A stretch of 64,000 nt of DNA, from positions 100,408,749 through 100,472,748 of the forward strand of contig NC_092344.1 of assembly GCF_963676685.1 (NCBI RefSeq). The letters run 5' to 3'. The position numbers and the translations under genes are program-made. Source of the DNA: Mytilus edulis (taxonomy: Eukaryota > Mollusca > Bivalvia > Mytilida > Mytilidae). Shown piece after piece: positions 46,624 through 58,885 of the stretch. Below the pieces are notes generated by a model. The model saw only the letters and a list, made by a program, of their open reading frames with translations. It ran no database searches and was not told the DNA's origin. The stretch's first letter is position 1; every line of letters begins with the position of its first letter.

Positions 46624-47659
46624 AGAATGATCAATCAAAAAAATCCGGGTTTGATTTGGTTTTCGCAGAAATTATCTTATTAGACCGGCATTGTCAAAAT
46701 TATTCCTTATAAGTTATTATAACTTTAATTGATTGTTTTAATACTAGTGAAGTAAACCTATGTTTAAGCCAACCCAAAATGGGTAAATTTCTCAAGAAAT
46801 ATGATGGGTAAAAGAGTGCATTCAAAAAGAGATATTCCCGGATTCTACCGACTATATATAGCTGCCGAGCTAACCTTCTAAATTTGAACAAACAGTTTTA
46901 TTTAATATATTTACAAACAGCAAACTGTGTTACCAATTATCGAATGATTTTCGATCTGTAAAACTTCACATTGTAAAAATCGGTAAAAAATAAATGGTTT
47001 TACTGCAAAACGTTTCCAGTAATTTCAAGTACCTGCCACTTTTATACGCACAAACGTCACACACAGCACCAGTTTTTATGACGTCATTCAGATGAACGTT
47101 ACAATTTAAAAATAAAATAACAACTGTATTTTTTTAAGTCAACCATGTGAACTAATTTCATTCAGTTAACTTCATAAATAAAGGCATACACAGTTTATAA
47201 TTGGAGTATAGATTATGTAAAAATTTGCACATTATCACAGAAAAAATAGTTTTCAACACCAAAATTCAATATGTATTTGAGACTTTTATTTTTATTCTTG
47301 AAACACAGAACAAAGTCGATTATTTTTCTTTAAACCTTATATGGTTTCGGAAGTCAAATGAAGTTTTTTATGTATGTTTTTAATGCTTTGTGGTTTCTAC
47401 TAAAAAAGCGACAAAAATGTCGTTTTGGCGTGCTAGCGGTAAACGACAAAAATGTCGTTTTGGCGCCGAAAGGGTTATAGCCTCTGCTGTTTCTTTGAGG
47501 AATATGATTGGCATTTCATCTGGACTACTGGCTTTCTTTTTGTTTAAGCGTTCTATGCATTTTTTTTACTCCTTTGTCTGTTATTTGAATGTTATTCATG
47601 GGTTTGTATGGAGATGGACCCTTGTCAGGAACTTGATGATTATTCTCGTTGGTAAGTAT
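46624..47659. other. AT-rich spacer
   Basis: No coding region recognised. A short direct repeat occurs at 47406-47468 (ACAAAAATGTCGTTTTGGCG, twice). Confidence 0.4.
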
Positions 47660-47783
47660 AGAATAAAGGACTTTTTGTTTTTGATACTGACTTTATCACA
47701 GTAAAATATCAGGTGAGCCCGAAGGGCGAGCCTGATATTTTCTGTGATAAAGTCAGTATCAAAAACAAAAAGTCCTTTATTCT
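47660..47783. repeat. Foldback hairpin element
   Basis: 124 bp with arms of about 57 bp, from AGAATAAAGGACTTTTTGTT to its complement, around GAGCCCGAAGGGCGAGCC. Nearly perfect pairing. The apex resembles that of the foldback at 17985-18141. Confidence 0.88.
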
Positions 47784-48087
47784 GTTTATCGGTAATTTAA
47801 AAAAAAAATTAAAATCACTACAATAATAAAGAAAATAACAAAACGAACTTCTTTTTCGCGTCGAATCACGGCGAATCACACTTGACGTCACAGGCTGTAT
47901 TACGTCATTTGAAATTTTGTCACAGTGCAGTAAACATGGCGTTCTCTTGCACAAAGTATTGAAAAGGAATCTATTGCACGTGTTTCATTAATATTCTGCT
48001 TTGGACATGACTCTAACAATGGCAAATATAATGATAGCATACCGGTAAGTCAAATTTCTTTATTTTTCACAAAGCATCAACATAGAA

Positions 48088-48150
48088 GGGGGATAAGAGG
48101 GGTCCTGATCCCGAAATCCCGGGTTTAAAAACACGAAATCGCGAGGTCAT
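48088..48150 (+). repeat. CCCGAAAT-rich repeat, short copy
   Basis: Contains CTGATCCCGAAATCCCGGG, related to 43288-43430. Confidence 0.5.
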
Positions 48151-48198
48151 TATGAAAACGATCACATTGATTTCAAATAATTTTAAGAAAGCACTGTA

Positions 48199-48240
48199 AG
48201 TAGTCCAAATAATTATGACGTCTTGAAAGGCTATTATATT
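48199..48240 (+). repeat. Solo half of the palindromic element
   Basis: AGTCCAAATAATTATGACGT and the following bases match one arm of the palindrome at 48780-48911. Confidence 0.8.
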
Positions 48241-48779
48241 TTTTCGTTATAACTATTTTGACTATGTGAGGAGACATTTTAGTAAGCTTACTGTAATTTG
48301 TAAATTATCTGAACAAGCTCATTTCTTGTCTACCTCATAATTATTTCAAACATTTTAATAGACGTCACTAAACTTTTATCTTATAATTCTTGCTTTTGTC
48401 AAAGTCTTATTCATCTATTTTCAACACGGACCAGAAATATGAAACTTGGAGTTTAAAGGCCTTGTGGTTACCTTTAATTTCAAAAGCGAATTTAGAGGTA
48501 GGCGACGCGGGTCACAGTCACCCCTTATAAAGGCTACAATTCTGGTCAAAGCAGACCTTTATACATGTAGTTTGGTTACCCCCCTTTTTAAAATTTATCC
48601 TACAGTAGATCCGCATATGAATAAGTTCACTTTTTGTTCTTTGTTCTATGAATATCTGTCTTTAAATTGACAATGAAAACACATCTTTTAAAATTGTATA
48701 TGATGGTCCCACAAAAATGTCGAAAATGTGTAAATTTCATTTTTTTTCTAGCTTCTCTCATGCGATGATGCGATAGCGG

Positions 48780-48911
48780 TAGTCCAAATAATTATGACGT
48801 CTTGAAAGGCTATTATAATTTTTTTCTTTGACGCCTTACATCAACGTCGATGTAAGGCGTCAAAGAAAAAAATTATAATAGCCTTTCAAGACGTCATAAT
48901 TATTTGGACTA
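48780..48911. mobile_element. 132 bp near-perfect palindromic element with 9 bp target duplication
   Basis: Starts TAGTCCAAATAATTATGACG and ends in its complement. Arms of 66 bp differ at one position, close to the centre (48845/48846). CGATAGCGG flanks both sides (48771-48779 and 48912-48920). A 9 bp duplication is typical of Mutator-like elements. No coding sequence. Confidence 0.9.
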
Positions 48912-49414
48912 CGATAGCGGTACCTTTTTGGTCACTATTTATGTGTTGCGTTTAAATATGAATTGTAACACTTTATAGTGACTGAACAGGTAGCCTAAAA
49001 CAAATACTTCTCAGGAAACAGAAAAAGAAAAAGAAAACTACTTGGAACAGCACCAGGCTATGTATTGGTATTGTATGAATAAAAACTCGGATTGAAACAT
49101 CATAGATAACGCATTTTTTTTAAAGTCTATCGGCTTTTTCATGCATTTTCTGTTCACATTTTCACAACCACCGTTCAAAAAGGCTAAACTAACTTTGTGA
49201 AAGTTTCAAACAATGCCATTGTCAAGTGTTTCATTCGCCAAAAATCTCGTGCGTTTCTGCGAAAAAAATCACGCGCAATTTTGTGAATGAAAGGGGAAAG
49301 TAGATCCTTACGCGTTGCATTCGCGCATGTCATTTGCGTACTAACCCAATAATTTTCATATCACGGCCAGTCCACTGATACTGACATTATCAGCGAGTAC
49401 ACATCAAAGGAAAA

Positions 49415-49600
49415 ATGTACAAATTACCGATAAACACAGATACAAATTGGTTGTTTAACATATCTGCCTTCTTGTTTGGTGTTCGATTTATTTTATCTTC
49501 AGCTTTCAGTGTTTCAATGCTTATTGTATCCTGCTTCCTTAATTTGATGTATTTTCAAAAGGTTTTCGATGTTGTATCTTTTTCGGGATCTATCAGGTTA
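49415..49600 (-). pseudogene. LINE (Jockey/CR1-like) ORF2 fragment
   Basis: The minus-strand frame contains KYIKLRKQDTISIETLKAED and KADMLNNQFVSVF, matching the linker before RT (compare DQATILNKQFQSAF in the LINE at 43965). A TGA stands where Trp is expected before KYIK. Confidence 0.65.
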
Positions 49601-49792
49601 TTCGGGTATTTATGGTAAGATGTAATAAGTTTGTTACGTAGAGTCTTTCTGAAAATTTTATGTTCTTAAATAGGTTTACACAATATTTTGTGATACGCAT
49701 ATGCAGAGTCGCTGGTACTTTATCCCGTTTCTGCATCAGGAATCGATAGTTTTTAATTCAAACACTTTTTTTGTCGTTATAAATATACTTAC

Positions 49793-49903
49793 TATCTTGA
49801 CATCTGTCTCCACGATAACCTGGCTTACAGTAACATGTTTCGTTGGATCCAACGATACTGCACGTTCCGCCATTTTTACAATATGTTTCGTCTTGGCACT
49901 TAT
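49793..49903 (-). CDS. Orphan EGF-like domain exon, phase 1-1
   Basis: 111 nt between TTTAAG and GTAAGT on the minus strand. It encodes one EGF repeat with six cysteines: C-QDETY-C-KNGGT-C-SIVGSNET-C-Y-C-KPGYRGDR-C. Symmetric phase 1-1 is typical of shuffled EGF exons in secreted or membrane proteins. No neighbouring exon of the same gene was found, so this may be part of a gene with long introns, or a stranded exon. Confidence 0.65.
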
Positions 49904-50931
49904 CTTAAATTAGAACAATTAATATATATCAAATAAACTGCATAGACAACGTGAAATGTTGAAAATTAGATGCGCCAAAGTAAATTTACTCCTTTTCAGA
50001 TCAAAAGAATTTGAGAAGGAATTGATGAAACTTTGGAAAAAAGCTTTTTTTGTTCAACTGATAAAGATAGTCTTATAGGTTGGCAAATACTTGTCGTGTT
50101 TTGTTTATATTCCAAAGCCCGATGTATAGCCAATGTTTTAAAGGGTTTTAATCTAGGAATTTTAATATCACAAAGTTAAAAATATTTTGAATTGGATTTT
50201 TTTTCTGCTAGACCTCAACAAAAGTGTTACTTCTAAAATGATAAAGACTGAAATTAGTAATAGTAAATTACTAATTTAAGTTGGCAGATCTAGTTACCAC
50301 ATATAATTTGTCTACAATGCATGAATGGTATTGAAGATGAATTCCATTTCCTCAATAAATGTAATCTTTAGAATTCAATGGAGATATACTCTTGTAACTC
50401 AAGTTACTTAGTTATGTTTGTTATCAATATGCGTGACCAATATACACTGATATTTGTACTCTATGTGTAGCTCAGTAATATATTATACTATCTTGTTAAT
50501 ATAGTTTGAATAATACCTCTGTGCAATGTAGATGTAAAATGTGTTTTTCTCTGATTGTAAATGAAGTCTTATCTCTAAATCTATTGGATGTTAGATGTGT
50601 ACTGATTGGTGTATTGGACCTAGACACATGGTTTTGTACAATTTGTGATTGGCTTTGTACTATCTTGTCAGAATCTGCGAGTACTCTCAGATCTGTACTT
50701 TGTATCTTTTGTGTTGTTGTTAATTGTTTTATTGTGCTTTGTATTAATGATTTATTCACTTTTCAACTGATTTGTATAGTTTGGTCTTAGGATGTGCTGT
50801 TACACCATCGTTTATTGTTTTATGCATAAACCAGGTCTTTACTTTTCTCCAGCGTTAGAAGTTTTTTCAACTTGTCATTTCGGGCAATTTATTACGGAAG
50901 CCGATAAGGGCCATTCAAAAGAAAAAAAATA
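49904..50931. other. AT-rich spacer
   Basis: No gene assigned. Two overlapping opposite ORFs at about 50496-50790 have no recognisable family and look incidental. Confidence 0.35.
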
Positions 50932-51048
50932 TGTCGTAATTACGACATAGCATGTCGTATGTCGTAATTACGACATAACATGTCGTATGTCGTAATTTCG
51001 ACATAACATGTCGTAATAACGACATAGCTATGTCGTAATAACGTCATC
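50932..51048. repeat. Tandem array of short palindromes
   Basis: Repeated units built on ATGTCGTAATTACGACAT, variants with AATTTCGACAT and AATAACGACAT, joined by AACATGTCGTATG-type linkers. Each unit is self-complementary, so DNA or RNA could form stacked short hairpins. Confidence 0.85.
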
Positions 51049-51059
51049 GCTATATATAT

Positions 51060-51200
51060 AAAAGAATATGTATTATGATTGCCAAGAGACTAAATGACAC
51101 AGAAATTAACAACTATAGGTCATTATAATGCCCCCAATAATTAGAAAAGCCCCCGCATAGTCAGCTATAAAAGAGGGACGAAAGATACCAGAGGAAGAGC
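51060..51200 (-). repeat. Reverse copy of common interspersed repeat
   Basis: The complement matches 4095-4246 and 35015-35275 (GCATAGTCAGCTATAAAA, AATTAACAACTATAGGTC), with GAAAGATACCAGAGGAAG at its end. Confidence 0.6.
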
Positions 51201-52882
51201 CCCCGAAATGCTGTGTGGCAGACAGTGTTATTAATAAATCATAAGCTCCCTTGGTAAAACTCAAAAATTTCATATTCAATGTTTTTTATTGTTAAATAAT
51301 TTACATGAAGCTTAATAAGTATATATTTGTTAATTGCATAGCTTTTGCATTCATTTGAAATCATTGCTTAAAGATATTTATTTATACAATACAATACAAT
51401 ATTTTTATTGGCACAAACGCATTTACAATAAATGGTAAAGATCGAATGGATAAACAATTTGCAATACATGGTAGTAAAATACAAACAAAAAAAGTAAAGT
51501 TTAATATTTGCATCGTCGCAAAATCTTTGGTTACCTTCTTTGGTTACCTTCTGTGAGAAACTTATATATTTTATAGATCCCATTTAAGTTTAATAAGCTA
51601 TCGACCATGAAAGGGCTGTATAGCCTGTCAAGGTCGATTTAAACTTCTATTTGTTGGAAGAATAATATGAGGACTGATATTCAGTCCTACCCAGGCAAGC
51701 CAAGCTTTCCACCTCCCTTTGAAAAAGCGCAAATTGCATGCCTTCCTGTAATAAGGGTGAATTGAAGTATAATTGATTGCTCTATTTCTACTTTCAAACG
51801 TTGGGCACGATGTTCCTACAACTCCTAGGATTTAAAACAGAATCTTCGAAATTTCATCCGCAAAACAAAATAATGTTAGAAATTAAAACAAATTCAATAT
51901 ATGTTTTAAATTATGTTTTACAGCTCTTGATCATATACTAAGTAATATCTAGTATATTTGAGGATTAAAATAACAAAGCTATGTGGAAAATAAAACGGAT
52001 GTCCAACGTAACATTTATGAAAAACTGTTTTAACTCTTATGTATATATAGTGATTCTATTTCTTATTCTCTGATCTTCTTGATTCTTGGCAGGAACAACG
52101 ACATGTGTCGGTTCTTTGTGGCGTTAAAGCCGTTATTTTGCCAAATTTCATTTGACTCGGTGGCTGCCGATGATGATCATTAAGCTGGAATAAGAAAAAT
52201 GTCCATCGACGTTTTTCGTTAACTCATATACTGAAAATGAATAAAAAGAGTAAGACAATAATAATATCTAACAAAAGTACAAATATTTGCCTCATTGTTC
52301 GTGCATGAGTTCAAATATTGTTGATTCAATAAAATCTTCTCTACACAGTCGTTTTTTCAAACGGTAGCCATTTTGTCCAAGTTGATATTTCATTTTTCAA
52401 AGCAGTTAACGCATATTTTTTTTATAATTGATCAAAACAAACGTTAGATACACGAATCTAATAAAAAAATTCCAAGATTCTTTTCTTATTAACTACACAT
52501 TTGGGTCTTAAAAGAATAAAATGCTTCCACCCATTGCAAAACGGTAGACAATTTGTCCAAACGTCTGAAAACGTCTAAAATCCGAAAGACGCTAATTTCC
52601 GAAGTTACATGTCTTTAAGTTTCATTATTAAAGGTTAAATTTTGCAATTTTTATTAATCGTTTATAGCTTTTAACGATTTATTTAAAAGAATGGTGAAAT
52701 GAGGAAAAAAGTTCATTACATGAACTTCGTCAAACTTTTGCAAAAACAAATTGGAGACACCAAGACAGTCCTCTAAATGTAAAATGCGAATTGAAAATAA
52801 CCATGGAACAAATTATCACAATGCTGGGATGTATAGTTACAGACCCACGCCAAGAGGGTAAAATTATAACCAAAATGTACTA
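51201..52882. other. Non-coding stretch with a LINE-type tail
   Basis: AATACAATACAATATTTTTA at 51386-51405 resembles a LINE 3' end. TTGGTTACCTTC is duplicated in tandem at 51527-51550. No exon recognised. Confidence 0.35.
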
Positions 52883-54184
52883 AACAGTGAAGTTTTAAAA
52901 TATACAAAGACAAATTAAAAGAACACTATAACACGTAATTAAGACGACAAGCAACGTCTGAACCGAAAATCTATACTTCAAGACCATCATATACTATTTT
53001 GAAATTGATAAGGAATAGTCATCAACAATGTCTTGATATGTTCCGATGAACTTTTTTTTTTAGAAAAAGGACAAACGTTGTTTGACATAATCCTGATCCA
53101 TCAACCTTTTACTTATATACTGGTTACGTTATATACAACTTGACTAGAAGCTGTAAGATCTTGAATATCGAATGAGTTAAGAAATGTATAGCCTCATATG
53201 AAGGTGTAGTAGATATTGCTGATAAGGTGGAGGACTTTTAGAAATTCAAAATGTTAATCGTTTCTTTTTGCATCTATTGGGATGACAGCTCATGTCAAAC
53301 TTGAGGTATAAGTCTTAAGATGAAGCACATGATTGTTTATTTAATTTCTAATTCTGGAGGATATATAAATGGAACCCAATCACAAAATTTTGGATTGCTA
53401 ATCGAAAAAAAAATTCGATTAATATATCTGATGATACGACTTCTTTGAGACCTTTTAGAAACTAAAAATATAAATAGATATTTTTATGGTAATATGAAGG
53501 AAAATGATGACAAAAGAGTTGTTTTGTTATGCACATGTTTCCTGTGAAGTAACATATTTCAATGAACATAGTATATTATTCATACATAATATATAGGCTA
53601 AGTATTTTTATTCATACATATTTCAAATATCAAAATAAATCAACATAGGCTACAATTGAAAGTTCATTTACAAAAAGTAAAATCACAAAAACAGTGAACT
53701 CCGAGAAGAATTCGAAACGGAAAGTCCCTAATCAAATTGAAAAATCAAAATATATCATTTATTTCCTTTACCATTAGGTAGATACATAGATTGTTTTCGC
53801 CCATGGAAATATTTTGAGGGTGCACAATTCTACAGAACATACTAAGGGAAAGGAAATGAATTCTTTGACATCAAGATAAGATATTTCAGTACATATAATT
53901 TCTCATATCCCCTTGATTTTAAAATTAAACCTGTTGTTTCTGATTCTTTGTTTTCGTGATTCGCGCCAAAGTTTTGAACAAACAACTGTGTAACTGTCCA
54001 AGCTAACGTCATATAGTAGCAAACACATTTTGACCCTACCGTTTTCAAATTATCATATGCTATATGTTATGTCCTTGCTCAAGTTCCGCAATATTCTATT
54101 ATCTATAACAATACACATATTGGTATTTTTTAATATACGCCTAAATTGAGCGCCACATAATGTTGACAACGATTTCAAGGTGTA

Positions 54185-54487
54185 AAAATGTTCAGACTCA
54201 TCAGTGACTCTCAGATCAAAATAGTTATAAAGCCAAACAAGTAAAAAGTTGAAGAGCATTGAGCACCCACAATTCCTAAAAGTTGTGCCAAATACGACTA
54301 AGGTAATCTTTTCATGGGATAAGCAAATACTTAGTTTTTCGAAAATTCAAAGTATTGTAACAGGAAATTTATAAAAATGACCATATAATTGATATTCATG
54401 TCAACATCGAAGTGCTGACCACTCGGCTGGCGATACCCTCGGGGACGAAACGTCCACCAGCAGTGGCATCGACCCATTGGTGAAATT
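54185..54487 (-). repeat. Reversed hammerhead-repeat piece, triplication copy 1
   Basis: The complement contains GGCTTTATAACTATTTTGAT, GAGTCACTGATGAGTC and then an abrupt change to GAACATTTTTACACC, so the motif is cut after the first half of stem II. The block at 54420-54480 holds GTCGATGCCACTGC, shared with 19245-19260. Confidence 0.75.
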
Positions 54488-55914
54488 AACAGTTAAGTTT
54501 TAAAAAAATACAAAGACAAATTAAAAGAACACTATAACACGTAATTAAGACGATAAGCAACGTCAGAACCGAATCTATACTTCAAGACCATAATATACTT
54601 TTTTGAAGTTGATACGGAATAGTAATCAACGATGTCTTGATGTCTTCCGATGAACTTGTTTTTTTTAGAAAAAGGACAGACGTTTGTTTGACATAATTCT
54701 GATTCATCAACGTTTTACTTATAAACTGGTTACGTTATACACAATCTGACTAGAAGCTGGCAAGCTCTTGAATATCAAATGAGTTAAGAAATGTATAGCC
54801 TCATATGCAGGTGTAGTAGGTATATTGCTGATAAGGTGGAGAACCTTTAGAATTTCAAAATGTTAATCGTTCCTTTTTGCATATTTTGGGATTACAGCTC
54901 ATGTCAAACTTGAGGTATCAGTCTAAAGATGACACACATGATTGTATATTTAATTTCAAATTCTAGAGGATATATAAATGGAACCCAATCAGAAAAGATT
55001 GGATTACTAATGGAAAAAAAAGAATCTATTAATATATCTGATGATACGACTTCTTTGAGACCTTTGAGACCATGAAATTATATATAGATATGTTTATTGT
55101 AATATGAAGGAAAATGATGACACAGGAGTTGTTCTGTTATGCACATGTTTCCTGTGAAGTAACATATTTCAATGATCGTAGTATATTATTCCTACATAAT
55201 ATATAGGCTAAGTATTTTTATTCATACATATTCATAAATCAACATAGACTACAATTGAAAGTTCATTAACAAAAAGTAAAATCACAAAAACAGTGAACTC
55301 CGAGAAGAATTCAAAAGGGAAAGTCTCTAATTAAATTGGAAAATCAAAATATATCATTTATTTCCTTTACCATAGATTGTTTTCACCCGAGGAAATATTT
55401 TGAGGGTGCACAATTCTGCAGAATATACTAAGGGAAAGGAAATGAATTCTTTGACATCAAGATATGATATTTCAGTACATTTAATTTCTCATATCCCCTT
55501 GATTTTAAAATTAAACCTGTTGTTTTTGATTTTTTGTTTTCGTGACTCGCGCCAAAGTTTTCAACAAACAAAAAGTAAAAACACAAAAATACTGAACTCC
55601 GAGGAAAATTCAAAAAGGAAAATCAAAAATCAAAAGGCAAAATCAAAAGTCCAAACACATCAAACGAATGGATAACAACTGTCATATTCCTGACTTGGTA
55701 CAGGCAACTGTAACTGTCCAAGCTAACGTCATATAGCAGCAAACACATTTTGACCCTACCGTTTTCAAATTATCATATGCTATATTTCATGTCCTTGCTC
55801 AAATTCCGCGAGAGTTGCGCAATATTCAATTATCTATAACAATACACATACTAGTATTTTTTACTATACGCCTAAATTGAGCGCCACATAATGTTGACAA
55901 CGATTTCAAGGTGT

Positions 55915-56218
55915 AAAAATGTTCAGACTCATCAGTGACTCTCAGATCAAAATAGTTATAAAGCCAAACAAGTACAAAGTTGAAAAGCATTGAGGACCCA
56001 CAATTCCTAGAAGTTGTGCCAAATACGGCTATGGTAATATTTTCATGGGATAAGCAAATCCTTAGTTTTTCGAAAATTTAAAGTATTTTAACAAGAAATT
56101 TATAAAAATGACCATATAATTGATATTCATGTCAACACCGAAGTGCTGTCCACTCGGCCGGCGATACCCTCGGGGACGAAACGTCCACCAGCAGTGGCAT
56201 CTACCCAGTGGTGAAAAT
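55915..56218 (-). repeat. Reversed hammerhead-repeat piece, triplication copy 2
   Basis: Same structure and same break point as the copy at 54185, so the break existed before the duplication. Confidence 0.75.
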
Positions 56219-57739
56219 AACAGTGAAGTTTAAAAAATACAAAGATAAACTAAAAGAACACTATAACACGTAATTAAGACGATAAGCAACGTCAGAACCG
56301 AATCTATACTTCAAGACCATTATATACTTTTTTTGAAGTTGATACGGAATAGTAACCAACAATGTCTTGATATCTTCCGATGACCTTGTTTTTTTTTTTA
56401 GAAAAAGGACAGACTTTTGTTTGACATAATCCTGATTCATCAACGTTTTACTTATAAACTGGTTATTATACACAATCTGAGTAGAAGCTGGCAAGCTCTT
56501 GAATATCGAATGAGTTAAGAAATGTATAGCCTCATATGCAGGTGTAGTCGGTATATTGCTGAAACTGTGGAGAACCTTTAGAATTTCAAAATGTTGATCT
56601 TTCCTTTTTGCATATATTGGGATTACAGCTTATGTCAAACTTCAGGTATCAGTCTAAAGATGACACACATGATTGTTTATTTAATTTCAAATTCTAGAGG
56701 ATATATAAATGGAACCCAATAAGAAAAGTTTGGATTGCTAATGGAAAAAAAATCCATTAATATATCTGATGATATGACTTCTTTGAGACCTTTGAGACCA
56801 TGAAATTATATATAGATATTTTTATTGTAATATGAAGGAAAATGATGACACAGGAGTTGTTTTGTTATGCACATGTTTCCTGTGAAGTAACATATTTCAA
56901 TGAACGTAGTATATTATTCCTACATAATATATAGGCTAAGTATTTTTATTCATACATATTCATAAATCAACATAGGCTACAATTGAAAGTTCATTTACAA
57001 AAAGTAAAATCACAAAAACAGTGAACTCCGAAAAGAATTCGAAACGGAAAGTCCCTAATCAAATTGAAAAATCAAAATATATCATTTATTTCCTTTACCA
57101 ATAGATAGATACATAGATTGTTTTCACCCATGGAAATATTTTGAGGGTACACAATTCTGCAGAATATACTAAGGGAAAGGAAATCTATTCTTTGATATCA
57201 ATATATGATATTTCAGTACATATAATTTCTCATATCCCCTTGATTTTAAAATTAAACATGTTGTTTCTGATTCTTTGTTTTCGTGACTCGCGCCAAAGTT
57301 TTCATCAAACAACTGTAACTGTCCAAGCTAACGTCATATAGTAACAAACACATTTTGACCGTACCGTTTTCAAATCATCATATGCTATATTTTCTGTCCT
57401 TGCTCAAGTTCCGCAATAGTCAATTATTTATAACAATACTAGTATTTTTTATTATACGCCTGAATTGAGCGCCATATAATTTTGACAACGATTTCAAGGT
57501 GTAAAAAAACGTTGATGTGCTATACTAGTATTTAAATTGTGCGTTATGTCTTGCGAGGTAGATGTTTGATGTTCACGGGTATATACGATGCTACTTGTGC
57601 TAGGTTGAATGAGTTACATGCAGTGAAGTACTATACTATTTGAAGTCTGTGAAATCGTGATTTTAAACCCGTACCAAGTTTTGAATATAACAGTTGTCAC
57701 AGTTGTCACAAGTTTTCTCTTTAACTTTTTTGGATTCGA

Positions 57740-57784
57740 GCGTCACTGATGAGACTTATGTAGACGAAATGCGTGTCTGGCTTA
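57740..57784 (+). ncRNA. Hammerhead ribozyme motif, best-preserved copy
   Basis: Order: GCGTCA (stem I 5'), CTGATGA core at 57746-57752, GAC/GAC around TTATGTA (stem II, one mismatch), GAAA at 57766-57769, short stem III TGCGTG, and GTC with predicted cleavage after 57777, then TGGC (stem I 3', four pairs including one wobble). The layout follows the type I hammerhead with a very short stem III, as in schistosome and metazoan retrozyme ribozymes. Flanks CCTGGTATTTATGA resemble the repeats at 19107-19585. Activity is uncertain because stems I and II each carry a mismatch. Confidence 0.6.
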
Positions 57785-57799
57785 ATACAAAATGTAATC

Positions 57800-58885
57800 C
57801 TGGTATTTATGACGAGTTTATTTTCATTCGTTTGATGTGTTTTGAATTTGATTTTTTGATAAAGGACCATTTTGATTTTTCATTGGAGTTCGGTATTTTA
57901 GTTATTTTACTTTTAAAGTGCAAATGCTCATATTATATATTTTTAAAATTTCGTTATTTAATGCCTAAATTAAAAAAAAACTGATTGTAAAATATTCCAA
58001 GTGTTATGTTATAAAAAAATGTTGGTTATTAAAAGTAAAGTGGCAAATATTTCAGGTCGTTAAACATTTTATTTGTCAACCTTTTCAAACAATAAATCAA
58101 ACTGCTGTGTTTTTAATAGCGGTTCCAAAGACATATAGTTATTGATTGCGTTATGTATTTTTTGATTGATGGTCTTACAGAATAGATATTTTCATTTTTA
58201 CCAGTAATATGTTGGTCTGTTTTTTCCCCACTATGGCTTTATAGTTATTATATAAATCTTATTCAATCTTTATGTAAACCTTATATAATTTTTATGTAAA
58301 CCTTATGTAATTTTTGTGAACCTTAGGTGTGAAAAGGATTTCCTTGATTATGTCAAGTAAGAGAAGATATATCTTATGTAATTAGTACTCATACTGTGTA
58401 TTAGTTCAATCAGAGACATATTATATTATATGTCTCTGGTTCAATTCAGGAAAGGTGGTTTAATATGAAATGGTTGTTTAAGAGGTGTTAATAATGCGAG
58501 TCATAATTTAATGATTCCTAATAAAAAACAACGGGTTGAACTTATTACACTCTTAGAGTATTGTATATGTTAATGTATGCTGCTGGGTTTTATAATGAAT
58601 TTTTAAAGGTCGTTGTTTCATAACCAGTGTTATTCTAATTTAAAAATGAAATTAAAAATATATCTAGTATTAAAAAGTAAAAAAAGTAACAACACACAAA
58701 CAAACCAGCAATTAAAATACCAATATTGGTCTGTGATGTCAAAGGATTAAAACAGATGGATACTCTGAATGTAACTGACAGTTACAATTAGCACATAATC
58801 ATCAAGGTTCATAACAAAGTAATCCAAGATTTCTTCTAAGTTTAGACATCTTTAACACTAACCTTCAGATAACTGCGCTTGCAGT
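57800..58885. other. AT-rich spacer
   Basis: Nothing coding recognised. Short degenerate repeats of TTATGTAAACCTTATATAAT type occur at 58255-58320. Confidence 0.35.

Larger units (their letters stand above)
52883..57507. repeat. Tandem triplication of a 1.6-1.7 kb unit
   Basis: Copies start at about 52883, 54488 and 56219, each with AACAGTGAAG or AACAGTTAAG followed by CACTATAACACGTAATTAAGAC. The first two copies are 1605 and 1731 bp. The third breaks off near 57507, within the shared block GATTTCAAGGTGTAAAAA. Copy 2 carries an extra family A repeat (55567-55708), which explains most of the length difference. Copies 1 and 2 end in reversed hammerhead-repeat sequence. Repeated short ORFs here diverge freely and are not called as genes. 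Confidence 0.9.

Noticed and set aside
49701-49913. Plus-strand 70-codon ORF over the EGF exon
   Set aside because: Shadow of the minus-strand EGF-like exon, which has six cysteines and proper splice sites.
53842-57341. Recurring ORFs in the tandem triplication (both strands)
   Set aside because: They recur because the DNA recurs. Frames are altered or broken between copies and no protein family is recognisable.
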